From the NCBI GenBank assembly GCA_038245435.1, contig JBBRSL010000019.1:1-21512 (forward strand): DNA of 21,512 nt, in the 5' to 3' direction. The notes beneath the pieces are model-generated. The model ran no database searches. It was not told the origin of the DNA and was given only the letters and a program-made list of their open reading frames with translations. The translations under genes and the position numbers were made by a program. Position 1 is the first letter of the stretch; each line of letters opens with the position of its first letter. Below are positions 1 through 7,984 of the stretch, piece after piece. The DNA is from JBBRSL01 sp038245435 (GTDB lineage: Bacteria > Patescibacteriota > Saccharimonadia > Saccharimonadales > CAIOMD01).

Positions 1-132
1 AGAGCCATCATTAACTACAATAATCTCAATATTCTTGTAGGTCTGAGCGAGTGCGCTATCAATGGCTTCGCTCAGATAGTTCGAACCATTATAAACAGGA
101 ATAACTATGGATACTTTTGGGTGAAACATCAT
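1..132 (-). CDS. GT2 family glycosyltransferase, N-terminal part only
   Basis: The first 44 codons of a gene run off the left edge. The translation reads MMFHPKVSIVIPVYNGSNYL, followed by an Ala-Ile-Asp-Ser-Ala-Leu-Ala-Gln-Thr stretch and IEIIVVNDGS. This is the standard opening of GT-A fold family 2 glycosyltransferases: a first beta strand with the PVYN motif, and the VNDGS strand that contacts the nucleotide sugar. The start ATG overlaps the stop of the upstream methyltransferase gene (ATGA), so the two are translationally coupled as the last visible genes of the minus-strand polysaccharide operon. A second in-frame ATG lies one codon in. Acceptor and donor cannot be told from this fragment. 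Confidence 0.9.
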   Translation of the reverse strand, partial: MMFHPKVSIVIPVYNGSNYLSEAIDSALAQTYKNIEIIVVNDGS

Positions 133-1133
133 TTTCGTCTAGAGACTACTTTGTTAATTTTTGCTAGATTTGTAGCAATTTGCCATCTCTTACTTTTATA
201 TATGCTATGTAGTTCCGCGCTGAGTTCTTGGGCTATTTTTTCTTTTTCTGCTAGTTCCCTGGCTAGGGTATTATTCTCGCCGATTATTTTATTCATTTTA
301 TTCACGGGGCTAATAGTTGAAAGTGTTTTTTTATATTTCTTATAGTCGGCTATTTTTTTGTTCTTAAGCTTTAATACAATCATGAATTCTTGCGTATTAA
401 TTTGCGTTTCGTGAAAAAAACTAATATCAAAATCTAACATACCAGCCCTATCCATGTCGTATAAAAACTTTACAAATTGATAGTCTGAGAATGGCCAAAA
501 ATGAACATCGTCTGGTAAGTCATTATGTCCTGCACTATCATACGTCTTTGCCGCATCCTTAAAGTTATTCTTAGGGAGTATTTCTACGACATCGTCACTC
601 CCCCAGAAGAACTCAGGGCTGTTTTCATGAACAACGTTGTATGTAAAATCAAAAACGGCTTTCTTATTTTTTTCTTCAGACATATAGACATCGTATGCAT
701 CTACAAATGTAGTCCCATTTCTAAAATGGTCAAAGCAATATCTTGCATCTGGATAAAGCAGGATAAGCTTCCCGTTCTTCTTGAGGATGTTTGCAACATC
801 TTTAAGGAAAAATACTATGTCGGGCATATGTTCTATTACGTGAGAGAGATAAACAACATCGAATTTTTCCTTATCCTTAAAAGTTTCGGCGTAGCTCTTA
901 TTAATTACATAGTCTATTTCGGCAACCGAGTTAATATCTACATCAATACCCGTTGCCTGCATATAATCACTGCTTGTATACAACTTCATAATATCTTCCG
1001 TACTTCTAACATCTGCGAAAAAAATATTAGGATAGTCCTTTTTGTCTACTATGGGTCTAATTAATGGACCAAACTCAAGGATCCTGTCATTTTTCTTCAA
1101 AATCTTTGATCTGATATAGTCTCTAAAATCCAT
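129..1133 (-). CDS. SAM-dependent class I methyltransferase with C-terminal coiled coil
   Basis: This 334-residue protein has a glycine-containing SAM motif (ILEFGPL, residues 18-24), an acidic second strand, and the HVIEHM segment (98-103), all typical of Methyltransf_11/23-type enzymes. From about residue 280 to the end it changes to a heptad-like, Glu/Lys-rich helix ending in YKSKRWQIATNLAKI. Similar short coiled-coil tails are common on glycan-modifying methyltransferases and glycosyltransferases of O-antigen and capsule loci. It lies 24 nt downstream of the 2-epimerase gene, with AGGA about 9 nt before its ATG, and overlaps the GT2 gene that follows. The likely role is methylation of a sugar in the polysaccharide, possibly as chain-end capping read by the Wzt-like ATPase. 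The exact target is not visible. Confidence 0.82.
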   Translation of the reverse strand: MDFRDYIRSKILKKNDRILEFGPLIRPIVDKKDYPNIFFADVRSTEDIMKLYTSSDYMQATGIDVDINSVAEIDYVINKSYAETFKDKEKFDVVYLSHVIEHMPDIVFFLKDVANILKKNGKLILLYPDARYCFDHFRNGTTFVDAYDVYMSEEKNKKAVFDFTYNVVHENSPEFFWGSDDVVEILPKNNFKDAAKTYDSAGHNDLPDDVHFWPFSDYQFVKFLYDMDRAGMLDFDISFFHETQINTQEFMIVLKLKNKKIADYKKYKKTLSTISPVNKMNKIIGENNTLARELAEKEKIAQELSAELHSIYKSKRWQIATNLAKINKVVSRRK

Positions 1134-1157
1134 GATTTATCGTCCTGAAGCCTATGC

Positions 1158-2258
1158 TCACTTTTTCCATACCGTTCGGTTTACATAGCCTGTATAGCTC
1201 AAAATAATTCGTACAACTTTTTGCGCAACGTTATCTGCTTCATAGTCTTTAACGACTGTCATGCGTACAGAAGTTACAACTTTAATTGAATCAAGTACAG
1301 TTGCTTTATCGAGCCCGGTCATAATAAGCGTGCCTTCATCCATGCCCTCTGGTCTTTCGTGGGCTTGACGAACCGTAATTGCCGGAAAGCCTAACAGCGA
1401 AGATTCTTCGGTTATAGTTCCACTATCAGAAATTACGCAAAATGCATTTTGCTGTAGCTTAATATAGTCAGCAAAACCAAGTGGCTTCATTTTCTGTACA
1501 AGCTCATGCAGCTTAATGCCTTTTTCATCGATTAGTTTTTGGGTTCGCGGATGAACCGAGAAAATTACTGGATAGCCGTATGTCTCGCATATTGTATTTA
1601 CAGAATCCACTAAATCATTAAAGTTCTTTTCGCTATCTACGTTTTCTTCGCGGTGTGCACTAAGCAAAAAGAATTCACTTGGCCTTAAACCAAGTTCGTC
1701 TAGGACTTTACTATCGTCTATCGACTGCTTGCTATTGGCAAGCACTTCTTTCATGCTTGAGCCAACCTTAATTACGGTTTCGGCCGGGATACCTTCTGCA
1801 ACTAAATAGCGGCGAGCATGCTCGGTAATTGTCATATTGATATCGCTTAAGTGGTCAACTACTTTACGGTTAAGCTCTTCAGGTACTCTCTGGTCAAAAC
1901 ACCTGTTGCCAGCCTCCATATGGAACACTGGTATTTTGTTACGCTTGGCGGAAATAACAGATAGGCACGAATTAGTGTCACCATAAAGTAAAAGCGCATC
2001 TGGTTTGTGCTCTTTAAATAATTGATCAGATTTAATAATTACGTTCCCGATTGTTTCGGCTGCATCTTTGCCGGCAGCTTCAATAAAAATATCTGGCTTT
2101 CGTATGCCCATCCCATCAAAAAAAATTTCGTTTAATTCGTAATCATAGTTTTGGCCGGTATGAACCAAAGTATGCTCTGTGAATTTATCTAGTTCTGCGA
2201 TTACTGCAGACAATTTAATAATTTCTGGCCTTGTGCCAACTATTGTCATTACTTTCAT
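1158..2258 (-). CDS. UDP-N-acetylglucosamine 2-epimerase family protein (FnlC/CapG/WbvD-like)
   Basis: The enzyme is expected to invert C2 of a UDP-N-acetyl-6-deoxy-L-hexosamine as the last step of its synthesis. Visible hallmarks are GTRPEIIKL at the N-terminus, HTGQNYDYELNEIFF, GDTNSC, HMEAGNRCFDQRVPEELNR, SAHREENVD, and SDSGTITEESSLLGFPA followed by VRQAHERPEGMDEGT. The last block, rather than the VRxxTERPE of WecB, matches the CapG/WbjD/WbvD branch. I chose the ATG at 2258 (MKVMTIVGTRPE, 366 residues) because it forms an ATGA overlap with the stop of the upstream reductase gene. An in-frame start 51 nt further upstream adds residues unlike the family. It is the third gene of the three-gene sugar pathway. 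Confidence 0.92.
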   Translation of the reverse strand: MKVMTIVGTRPEIIKLSAVIAELDKFTEHTLVHTGQNYDYELNEIFFDGMGIRKPDIFIEAAGKDAAETIGNVIIKSDQLFKEHKPDALLLYGDTNSCLSVISAKRNKIPVFHMEAGNRCFDQRVPEELNRKVVDHLSDINMTITEHARRYLVAEGIPAETVIKVGSSMKEVLANSKQSIDDSKVLDELGLRPSEFFLLSAHREENVDSEKNFNDLVDSVNTICETYGYPVIFSVHPRTQKLIDEKGIKLHELVQKMKPLGFADYIKLQQNAFCVISDSGTITEESSLLGFPAITVRQAHERPEGMDEGTLIMTGLDKATVLDSIKVVTSVRMTVVKDYEADNVAQKVVRIILSYTGYVNRTVWKK

Positions 2259-3109
2259 TTGGTAACTCTTTGGCTTTCTGGGTATAAACCTTCGTGACTT
2301 AAAACCCATTCACTCATTTCTTTAACCATCTGGTCGTAACTTGGTACATTAAAGTTAAAGTTGGTTGTAGACACTATGCTTTTATCGCTTACGTAATCGC
2401 TTTTTTTATAAATTATTATTGGTTTATTAAAGTGCTTTTTAAAAAGCTCTAAAAGGCTGTACTTATCAATTTTTTCACCATTAACAACGTGCCTTAAGCC
2501 AGATAAATTATTGTCTATCGCTAGCTCTATTGCTTTTGCTAACTGTATGGTTGTAACTCCAGACCAATAGACTTTATTAAAACCGCTTGCCTCTTTTTCT
2601 TGGTTCATAAACCACTGAAAAAGACCAACGCCATTCGGGTTTGTATCGGGCCCAACACTGGATGTGCGAAGCGTCAAGTTTGTGTCGTTATTTAGTTCAC
2701 CAAGCGCCTTTGATTGGCCATAAAAGCTTGTGGCATCTTTGGGGCTAGCTTCTGTATAACCTCCATCTTTGTCACCTTCAAACACGCAATCTGTAGAAAT
2801 ATGTACAAATTTAACACCTTTTTTCGCGCATAACTCATCAAGATAGTGCGGCAAATAACTATTCACAAGAACAGCCAAGGCCTTATTGTCTTCGGCAACT
2901 TTGTTAAGTATGCCAATGCAGTTTATTACCGCATCCGGAGCAAAATCATTGATAAAATATTCTGCTTCTTCGAGATTAACCGTGGCATCAAAATAATAAT
3001 CAGCATTCTCGCCTCTTGATGTAGCGCGAACTTCATGCCCGTTTTCTTGAAAGTGCAGCTTAGTCACATGGCCAAGCATGCCATCCCCACCAATTATTAA
3101 TGCTTTCAC
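2255..3109 (-). CDS. RmlD-like SDR reductase (WbvR-like, no cupin domain)
   Basis: This NAD(P)-dependent reductase of the RmlD substrate-binding family is 284 residues long. It shows the Rossmann loop GGDGMLG (7-13), the STDCVF segment (105-110) and YGQSK (Y130, K134), the Ser/Thr-Tyr-Lys catalytic set. The start is GTG at 3109, overlapping the dehydratase stop as GTGA, and the gene ends in an ATGA overlap with the 2-epimerase. In S. aureus CapF and P. aeruginosa WbjC the equivalent enzyme carries an additional C-terminal cupin needed for UDP-L-FucNAc. That domain is absent, and the length matches single-domain reductases such as Vibrio WbvR. The likely reaction is C4 reduction of a UDP-4-keto-6-deoxy-L-hexosamine. 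Confidence 0.88.
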   Translation of the reverse strand: MKALIIGGDGMLGHVTKLHFQENGHEVRATSRGENADYYFDATVNLEEAEYFINDFAPDAVINCIGILNKVAEDNKALAVLVNSYLPHYLDELCAKKGVKFVHISTDCVFEGDKDGGYTEASPKDATSFYGQSKALGELNNDTNLTLRTSSVGPDTNPNGVGLFQWFMNQEKEASGFNKVYWSGVTTIQLAKAIELAIDNNLSGLRHVVNGEKIDKYSLLELFKKHFNKPIIIYKKSDYVSDKSIVSTTNFNFNVPSYDQMVKEMSEWVLSHEGLYPESQRVTK

Positions 3110-4107
3110 GCTTCAACCTCACCCATATTCACTAAAAGTTCTATAACGCCATCTTCGTCTAAGCGTTCGGTACTATCGGAACCGTACTGTGCATATTCTA
3201 TAACTTCGCCATCACCTTCTGGGTAGAACTTTCCATAGTTCATATCTCGATTGTCCATTGGCACCCTAAAGAAGTTACCCATATCTTCGGCCTTTGACAT
3301 TTCTTCACGCGTGACTAAAACTTCATGAGCTTTTTCGCCATGTCTTGTGCCAATAATTTCAATTTTTGCCTTTGAATTTTTATACTTTTTGATTGCGCTA
3401 GCAGTTACTTCAATCGTTGCAGCGGGAGCCTTTTGCACGAATAAGTCACCTTGATTACCGTTCTTAAATGCGAATATGACTAGATCAACAGCATCCGCTA
3501 ATGTCATCATAAAGCGTGTCATCGTTGGGTCGGTGATAGTAAGGGGCTTACCCTCAGCGATTAACTTGTAAAACAAAGGTATAACCGAGCCTCGCGACCC
3601 CATGACATTGCCGTATCTAGTTAGGCAAATTGTAGTCTTCGCACCTTCGCCGAGTTGACGCGCTTTGGCTACAATTATTTTTTCCATCATGGCTTTACTG
3701 GTACCCATAGCATTAATTGGGTAGGCGGCTTTATCGGTACTTAGGCAGATTATCTTTTTGACGCCGTGATTTATGGCAGAAGTTAATACGTTATCTGTGC
3801 CTATTACGTTGGTTTTTACCGCCTCGAGTGGAAAGAACTCGCATGAGGGTACTTGCTTAAGGGCGGCGGCGTGGAATATGTAGTCTACGCCTTTCATTAC
3901 GACATCTACACTGCTCATATCCCTAACATCGCCAATATAGAACTTGAGTTTTGGATTGTTGTAGTGTTTTCGCATGTCGTCTTGCTTTTTTTCATCACGC
4001 GAAAATATTCTGATTTCTTTTATATCAGTATCTAAAAAACCTTTCAATACCTCGTTACCAAAAGAACCTGTCCCACCGGTTATTATCAATACCTTATCTT
4101 TGAACAT
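3106..4107 (-). CDS. UDP-GlcNAc 4,6-dehydratase/epimerase (FnlA/CapE/WbvB-like)
   Basis: This 333-residue extended SDR starts the 6-deoxy-L-hexosamine pathway by 4,6-dehydration and C5 epimerisation of UDP-GlcNAc. It has the NAD(P) loop GGTGSFG (11-17), FHAAALKQVP, and MGTSK (134-138). In the last motif Met replaces the usual catalytic Tyr, as is known for the FlaA1/CapE group (Ser/Thr-Met-Lys triad). The KAPAATI and RHGEK blocks are also typical. The ATG at 4107 is preferred over the one 18 nt upstream because GGAG lies 7 nt before it. A -10 box at 4167-4172 gives it a separate promoter about 50 nt upstream. It overlaps the reductase gene by 4 nt. Confidence 0.93.
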   Translation of the reverse strand: MFKDKVLIITGGTGSFGNEVLKGFLDTDIKEIRIFSRDEKKQDDMRKHYNNPKLKFYIGDVRDMSSVDVVMKGVDYIFHAAALKQVPSCEFFPLEAVKTNVIGTDNVLTSAINHGVKKIICLSTDKAAYPINAMGTSKAMMEKIIVAKARQLGEGAKTTICLTRYGNVMGSRGSVIPLFYKLIAEGKPLTITDPTMTRFMMTLADAVDLVIFAFKNGNQGDLFVQKAPAATIEVTASAIKKYKNSKAKIEIIGTRHGEKAHEVLVTREEMSKAEDMGNFFRVPMDNRDMNYGKFYPEGDGEVIEYAQYGSDSTERLDEDGVIELLVNMGEVEA

Positions 4108-4166
4108 TAGTGCGCTCCATACCATGCCACGGGCAAAGTCAGTAATTTAATTTTGCTATCTTGTGT

Positions 4167-4172
4167 ATTATA
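4167..4172 (-). promoter_or_regulatory. -10 box of the sugar-nucleotide operon
   Basis: A perfect TATAAT on the minus strand lies in the 130-nt gap between the ABC ATPase and the dehydratase. It predicts a start near 4160 and a leader of about 50 nt containing GGAG before the ATG at 4107. No convincing -35 is present; TTGGTG lies only 13 nt upstream. Unlike several other promoters here, this one would give a leadered, Shine-Dalgarno-bearing mRNA. Confidence 0.5.
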
Positions 4173-4237
4173 CCTTTTTTGCCACACCAATTGTAGGTAC
4201 TCTACCGTTGTAATAAATTCAGATGTCTGTCCTTTGA

Positions 4238-5410
4238 TTAGGCTTTCTTATCACTAGAAATCTTCTCTTGGACGTGACGGTAGCCGTACTTCATCCGTGT
4301 AAGGCCACCAACTTCATTTTTTTTATCACTATAGACTAAGAACCCTTTTACTTTTTCTGCAATCTCAAGCACTTTACCGTCGCCATCGTTAATTGCGATG
4401 GTAAGATAATATCTCCCTTGTCCAAGATTCAAATTTACTGCATATTCAATATTTGAACCATCTATTTTCGTTTTACCAGTATTGCTGCCAAAAACATATT
4501 CGTTATTACTTCCAATTATCGCAACGCCGATTTTTTTTACTTCAAGATTTTTTGACCAACTAATATTTATGATCATCTCATCATTTATATGATATGCAGT
4601 TTCGCAACCAGATACTGTTAGCGTGTTAGATGATTGGTTTGATTCTTCATGTTTTACGTCAGTATTCAGATCGTCAGAGTTACTGAGCAAGTATGCATTG
4701 GATACTTTTTCAACACTACCTATAAGCTTTATTTTACCGCCAGATAGCATGAGTGCTCGCGTACATAGCTTACGGACATTTTCCATGCTATGCGTCACGA
4801 GAATTACGGTTTGCTTATTCCGTCGGTATTCTTCAAAAACTCCCATACATTTTCTTTGAAATGCTTCGTCGCCAACTGCAAGTACCTCGTCGAATATAAG
4901 AATATCGTTTTTTGCCTTAACAGCAATTGAAAAGGCAAGTCGCACCTGCATACCAGACGAATAATTTTTTAGTTTTTTATCCATATGATCATGCAGCTCA
5001 GCAAAATCTACGATCTCGTCATATATTTCATCTACCTGTTTGCGCGTAAAGCCTAATAATGACGCACTCAGGTACACATTATCCCGGCCACTTAGTTCAT
5101 GGTTGAAACCGACACCAAGTTCGATAAAAGGCGTTAAGTTACCATTTACAACTACGGCGCCACTATCTGGCGTGTATACTCCGGCTAGCAATTTTAGTAA
5201 TGTGCTTTTACCGCTACCATTGCGACCAACAATGCCAAAGAATTCGCCTTTTTTTATTTCAAAATCTATACCGTCTAATACTTTTTGACGGTGCTTTTTG
5301 CTCTTTTTGCCTGCATTAACTAAAAGCTGTTTGACCGAATTGCTCTTATTCTCGGCTAAATCAAATGACTTGTGAAGGTCATGAACTTTAATAGCAATTT
5401 CGTCGCTCAT
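4238..5410 (-). CDS. Polysaccharide ABC transporter ATP-binding protein (Wzt/TagH-like)
   Basis: This is the cytoplasmic ATPase of an ABC-2 exporter for a lipid-linked polysaccharide or teichoic acid-like polymer. The 390 residues contain Walker A GRNGSGKST (62-70), the signature YSSGM (150-154), Walker B ILIFDE (170-175) and the H-loop His207. The nucleotide-binding domain ends near residue 245. The remaining 145 residues form a beta-rich domain of the kind found in Wzt, where it binds modified chain ends. Its ATG directly abuts the permease stop codon, so the two subunits are co-translated. The sugar-pathway genes just downstream support a role in exporting a glycan containing that sugar. 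TagH is the alternative family label. Confidence 0.92.
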   Translation of the reverse strand: MSDEIAIKVHDLHKSFDLAENKSNSVKQLLVNAGKKSKKHRQKVLDGIDFEIKKGEFFGIVGRNGSGKSTLLKLLAGVYTPDSGAVVVNGNLTPFIELGVGFNHELSGRDNVYLSASLLGFTRKQVDEIYDEIVDFAELHDHMDKKLKNYSSGMQVRLAFSIAVKAKNDILIFDEVLAVGDEAFQRKCMGVFEEYRRNKQTVILVTHSMENVRKLCTRALMLSGGKIKLIGSVEKVSNAYLLSNSDDLNTDVKHEESNQSSNTLTVSGCETAYHINDEMIINISWSKNLEVKKIGVAIIGSNNEYVFGSNTGKTKIDGSNIEYAVNLNLGQGRYYLTIAINDGDGKVLEIAEKVKGFLVYSDKKNEVGGLTRMKYGYRHVQEKISSDKKA

Positions 5411-6202
5411 CTATACATTCTCCGCAAACCACTTAGCCTGATTCTTAAAATACGAACGTGAAATAAATATTGTCGCCAAGATGATTGAATATGGTATTAA
5501 AGCGAACCACAGTGGCGCAGAGTTCCAGACTGTAACTGTACTTTGTGTAACAAAAACATAGCGAGCATCTTGGATTATCATAGCCATTGGGTTAATAAAA
5601 AAATACTTTTGATACTGCTCTGCAACAACTGTTAATGGATACAGAATAGGCGTAGCGTAAAATGCTGCTTGCAAGCCTACCTCCCATATGTAGGTAACAT
5701 CACGAAATTTTACATAAAGTGCCGAAAGAAAAAATGCGAGTGCTGTAGAAAAAGCGAAAAGTTCCAATAAGATAAACGGTAAAAATACTAATCGCCATGT
5801 GGGCTCCACCCCGTTTGCTATGGCAAACACAACCACTACACAAAGGTTTATACCCAGGTTGATAAGCGCAGATGTTGAGGAGCTTAACACTGTAAGATAG
5901 CGGGGGATTGATATTTTTCTGATAAGGTCGCCCTTACCCACTACCGACCCCATACCTATTATGGTCGTTTCTGTAAAAAAGTTCCATAAGACGATACCAA
6001 GTAATAAATATACCGGGTAATGCGGTACACCCTTGCCAACTTTGAAAATGAATGTAAACACTATATAAAGAATGACAAATAAAAAGAGTGGGCGTAAAAC
6101 CGACCACAGATAACCGAGTGCGGAGTTTTGATACCTAATCTTAAAATCGGCGCTCACCATCTCGCGCAAAATAGAACGGTTTTTAACTGAAAGGTATCTC
6201 AT
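5411..6202 (-). CDS. Polysaccharide ABC-2 type permease (Wzm/TagG-like)
   Basis: This is the membrane subunit of the exporter, 263 residues from the ATG at 6202. It begins with a cytoplasmic segment (ILREMVSADFKIRYQNSALG, then YLWSVLRPL) characteristic of RfbA/TagG permeases, followed by about six hydrophobic helices. The P-x-F/YPL-like segment YATPILYPLTVV and a closing basic region are also present. A TTG four codons upstream gives a longer frame but falls inside the -10 box, so it is rejected. No Shine-Dalgarno sequence precedes the ATG. The extended -10 box ends 11 nt upstream, predicting a nearly leaderless mRNA. It forms an operon with the ATPase that follows without a gap. Confidence 0.92.
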   Translation of the reverse strand: MRYLSVKNRSILREMVSADFKIRYQNSALGYLWSVLRPLFLFVILYIVFTFIFKVGKGVPHYPVYLLLGIVLWNFFTETTIIGMGSVVGKGDLIRKISIPRYLTVLSSSTSALINLGINLCVVVVFAIANGVEPTWRLVFLPFILLELFAFSTALAFFLSALYVKFRDVTYIWEVGLQAAFYATPILYPLTVVAEQYQKYFFINPMAMIIQDARYVFVTQSTVTVWNSAPLWFALIPYSIILATIFISRSYFKNQAKWFAENV

Positions 6203-6213
6203 ATATCCGCACA

Positions 6214-6222
6214 ATTATAACA
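6214..6222 (-). promoter_or_regulatory. Extended -10 promoter of the ABC exporter
   Basis: The minus strand reads TGTTATAAT, an extended -10 (TGn plus a consensus TATAAT at 6214-6219). There is no clear -35 at the expected distance, which is usual for extended -10 promoters. The predicted transcription start, near 6207, is about 5 nt ahead of the permease ATG, leaving no room for a ribosome binding site. Confidence 0.6.
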
Positions 6223-6265
6223 CCCCTATGGTTCGGTGGCATAAAAACGCACTGAATTGTATTTT

Positions 6266-6790
6266 TTATTGATTCTTGCGAGCTAGTTGTAGCTCACGAA
6301 ATTTTTCTTCGCCATAGCTATCATGCGTGCGCGGATCTTCGGGGTTAAAGAGCGTATTACAGATAACTTGAAGATGTGTATTATTTTCGAGAGCCTTGTA
6401 GGTATGGAATAGGCCTGCAGGACAAATCACGCTCGTATTCTCGTCTAGAGTTATCGTTTTTTGGTTTCCATTAATATCTTCACATATCCAGAGGGCACTT
6501 CCTCCAATTGCAGAAACAAGTTCGTTTCTAGCAAAATGCATCTCATTAGCGCCAACACTATCAGCCGGTATGCCACGAACACCATAGGTGCGCAGGCCTC
6601 GAATATCAATACCAGTCTCTTCTTGAACCGCCATAAAAGCAGGATTGATAAAGCCAAGAAAAGACTCTAAATCTTCTCTCTCTAGCTGGAATAGCACATT
6701 CAGCTCTCCGCCAGACTTTGATTGCCAGGGGCCGCGAGTCTCTATAATTCTTATATCTTCTACAGTATTTGTTATTTTCGGGGCATTCAT
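6266..6790 (-). CDS. Cupin (RmlC-like jelly-roll) protein, probable sugar-nucleotide or polysaccharide enzyme
   Basis: A 174-residue protein rich in beta strands, with a cupin-like core in the second half: ALWICEDINGNQKTI, then ENTSVICPAGLFHTYKAL and LQVICNTLFNPEDPRTHDSY. The Pro-Ala-Gly-x-x-His turn is typical of the second cupin motif. The placement beside sugar-nucleotide genes suggests an RmlC/WxcM-type epimerase or isomerase, but I cannot assign a reaction. The ATG at 6790 lies 7 nt after a consensus -10 and lacks a Shine-Dalgarno sequence, so it is probably translated from a leaderless mRNA. It has its own promoter, divergent from the GT4 gene, and is followed by the exporter promoter. 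Confidence 0.72.
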   Translation of the reverse strand: MNAPKITNTVEDIRIIETRGPWQSKSGGELNVLFQLEREDLESFLGFINPAFMAVQEETGIDIRGLRTYGVRGIPADSVGANEMHFARNELVSAIGGSALWICEDINGNQKTITLDENTSVICPAGLFHTYKALENNTHLQVICNTLFNPEDPRTHDSYGEEKFRELQLARKNQ

Positions 6791-6797
6791 ACATATA

Positions 6798-6825
6798 ATT
6801 ATAAACTAATAGTATGTATTGTCAA
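6798..6825 (-). promoter_or_regulatory. Consensus sigma-70-type promoter of the cupin gene
   Basis: On the minus strand TTGACA (6820-6825) and TATAAT (6798-6803) are separated by 16 nt, so both hexamers are full consensus. Seven nt follow the -10 before the ATG at 6790, which places the predicted transcription start on the start codon. Confidence 0.82.
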
Positions 6826-6850
6826 TTTGCTCTTATCGCCTAAATAGCCA

Positions 6851-6856
6851 TAGAAT
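6851..6856 (+). promoter_or_regulatory. -10 box of the GT4 gene
   Basis: TAGAAT on the plus strand is followed by 6 nt and then the ATG at 6863, predicting a leaderless transcript. The -35 region is weak. It is divergent from the strong cupin promoter at 6798-6825. Confidence 0.45.
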
Positions 6857-6862
6857 GAAGTA

Positions 6863-7984
6863 ATGAAAAGAGTCGCCCTTATTAGAAACTCCAACTCGTT
6901 CGATGTTGGCGGAGCGGAAATATTTCCTATTAACTTAGCAAAAATAATTACAAAGTATGATTACGAACCATACTTATTGTCATCAAACAAACAAACACTT
7001 ACGATGGCGAAGAATGCAAAGATTAACTCCTCTCATTCTCCTTGGTGGTCGTTCCAGAATTTTAGTGGGCTAAGAATGTTTTTATTCCCTGTTTACTTTA
7101 TTTGGATGGTTTTTATGACTGGGTGGTACTTTTTATTCTTCTTAAAGAACCGCATCGAAATAGTTCACCCTCAAAGTCGTGACGATTTTGTAGCGGCAAC
7201 TTTTGCAGCAAAGATACTCGGTAAAAGAATCATATGGTCTGATCATGCGGATCTTAAGCACATATATATGAATCATAAAAAATGGTACAAAAATCCAGTC
7301 GGCAAGCTTGTTTACCTTGCGGGTAAGCTTGCGGATACCATAGCAATTGAGAGTAATAGCGAAAAGAAACTAATCGAGAAGTCTTTAGGCGGAAAATTGC
7401 CTGCGAATTACTTGGTAGTCTATATCGGTGTTGTTGATAGCTATAAACCGGCGCAGCGAAATGGCAATGAATTGGTTTTAATCTCGACATCTAGGCTCGT
7501 GAAAGAAAAGGGTATAGGCGAATTGATTGAGGCGTTTAAGTTAACCAATAATCCGAATATTGTACTGAAAATTTGCGGAAACGGGCCTGACTCTATTGAG
7601 CTCAAAGCTCAAGCTTACGGTATAAATAACATAGAGTTCTTGGGTCATGTAGAAAATGTAGCTGTGATTCTACAAAAGTCGGACGTACTAATGCACCCCA
7701 CTTATCATGAAGGTTTTGGTCTATCGTTAGTTGAAGCTGAAATGTGTGGCTTACCTATAATCGCAAGTAATGTTGGTAGTATTCCAGAAATAGTCAAAGA
7801 TGATATCAACGGAATATTGGTCGAGCCAAAGAACGTTAAGGAATTAGCTAGTGCAATTAACCTTTTGGCCAAGAACCCTAAGCTACGAGCCGAAATGGGT
7901 AGGGCGAGTCGGCAGATTTTTCTGGATAATTTCCAATTAGATAAAATAGTTAAAGAGAAGTTTTTGCCACTATATGAAAGATAA
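6863..7984 (+). CDS. GT4 family glycosyltransferase
   Basis: A 373-residue GT-B fold retaining glycosyltransferase. The N-terminal domain opens with a short strand and GGAEIFPINLAKII, a glycosyltransferase group 1 acceptor-side pattern. A hydrophobic stretch near residues 70-92 could anchor it to the membrane. The C-terminal Glycos_transf_1 domain begins near residue 200 (LVLISTSRLVKEKGIGELIEAF) and contains HEGFGLSLVEAE around residues 281-291, the E-x7-E donor-phosphate motif. No Shine-Dalgarno sequence is present before the ATG; a -10 lies 6 nt upstream. It overlaps the next GT4 gene by 11 nt. The likely role is adding one sugar to the lipid-linked glycan; donor and linkage are unknown. 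Confidence 0.9.
   Translation: MKRVALIRNSNSFDVGGAEIFPINLAKIITKYDYEPYLLSSNKQTLTMAKNAKINSSHSPWWSFQNFSGLRMFLFPVYFIWMVFMTGWYFLFFLKNRIEIVHPQSRDDFVAATFAAKILGKRIIWSDHADLKHIYMNHKKWYKNPVGKLVYLAGKLADTIAIESNSEKKLIEKSLGGKLPANYLVVYIGVVDSYKPAQRNGNELVLISTSRLVKEKGIGELIEAFKLTNNPNIVLKICGNGPDSIELKAQAYGINNIEFLGHVENVAVILQKSDVLMHPTYHEGFGLSLVEAEMCGLPIIASNVGSIPEIVKDDINGILVEPKNVKELASAINLLAKNPKLRAEMGRASRQIFLDNFQLDKIVKEKFLPLYER

Noticed and set aside
129..1133. Plus-strand frames at 121-345 and 525-1064
   Set aside because: They lie opposite the methyltransferase gene, lack family features or start signals, and are shadows of it.
7302..7334. Inverted repeat inside the first GT4 gene (AAGCTTG arms)
   Set aside because: It lies in conserved coding sequence (KLVYLAGKLAD repeat) and is explained by repeated codons.
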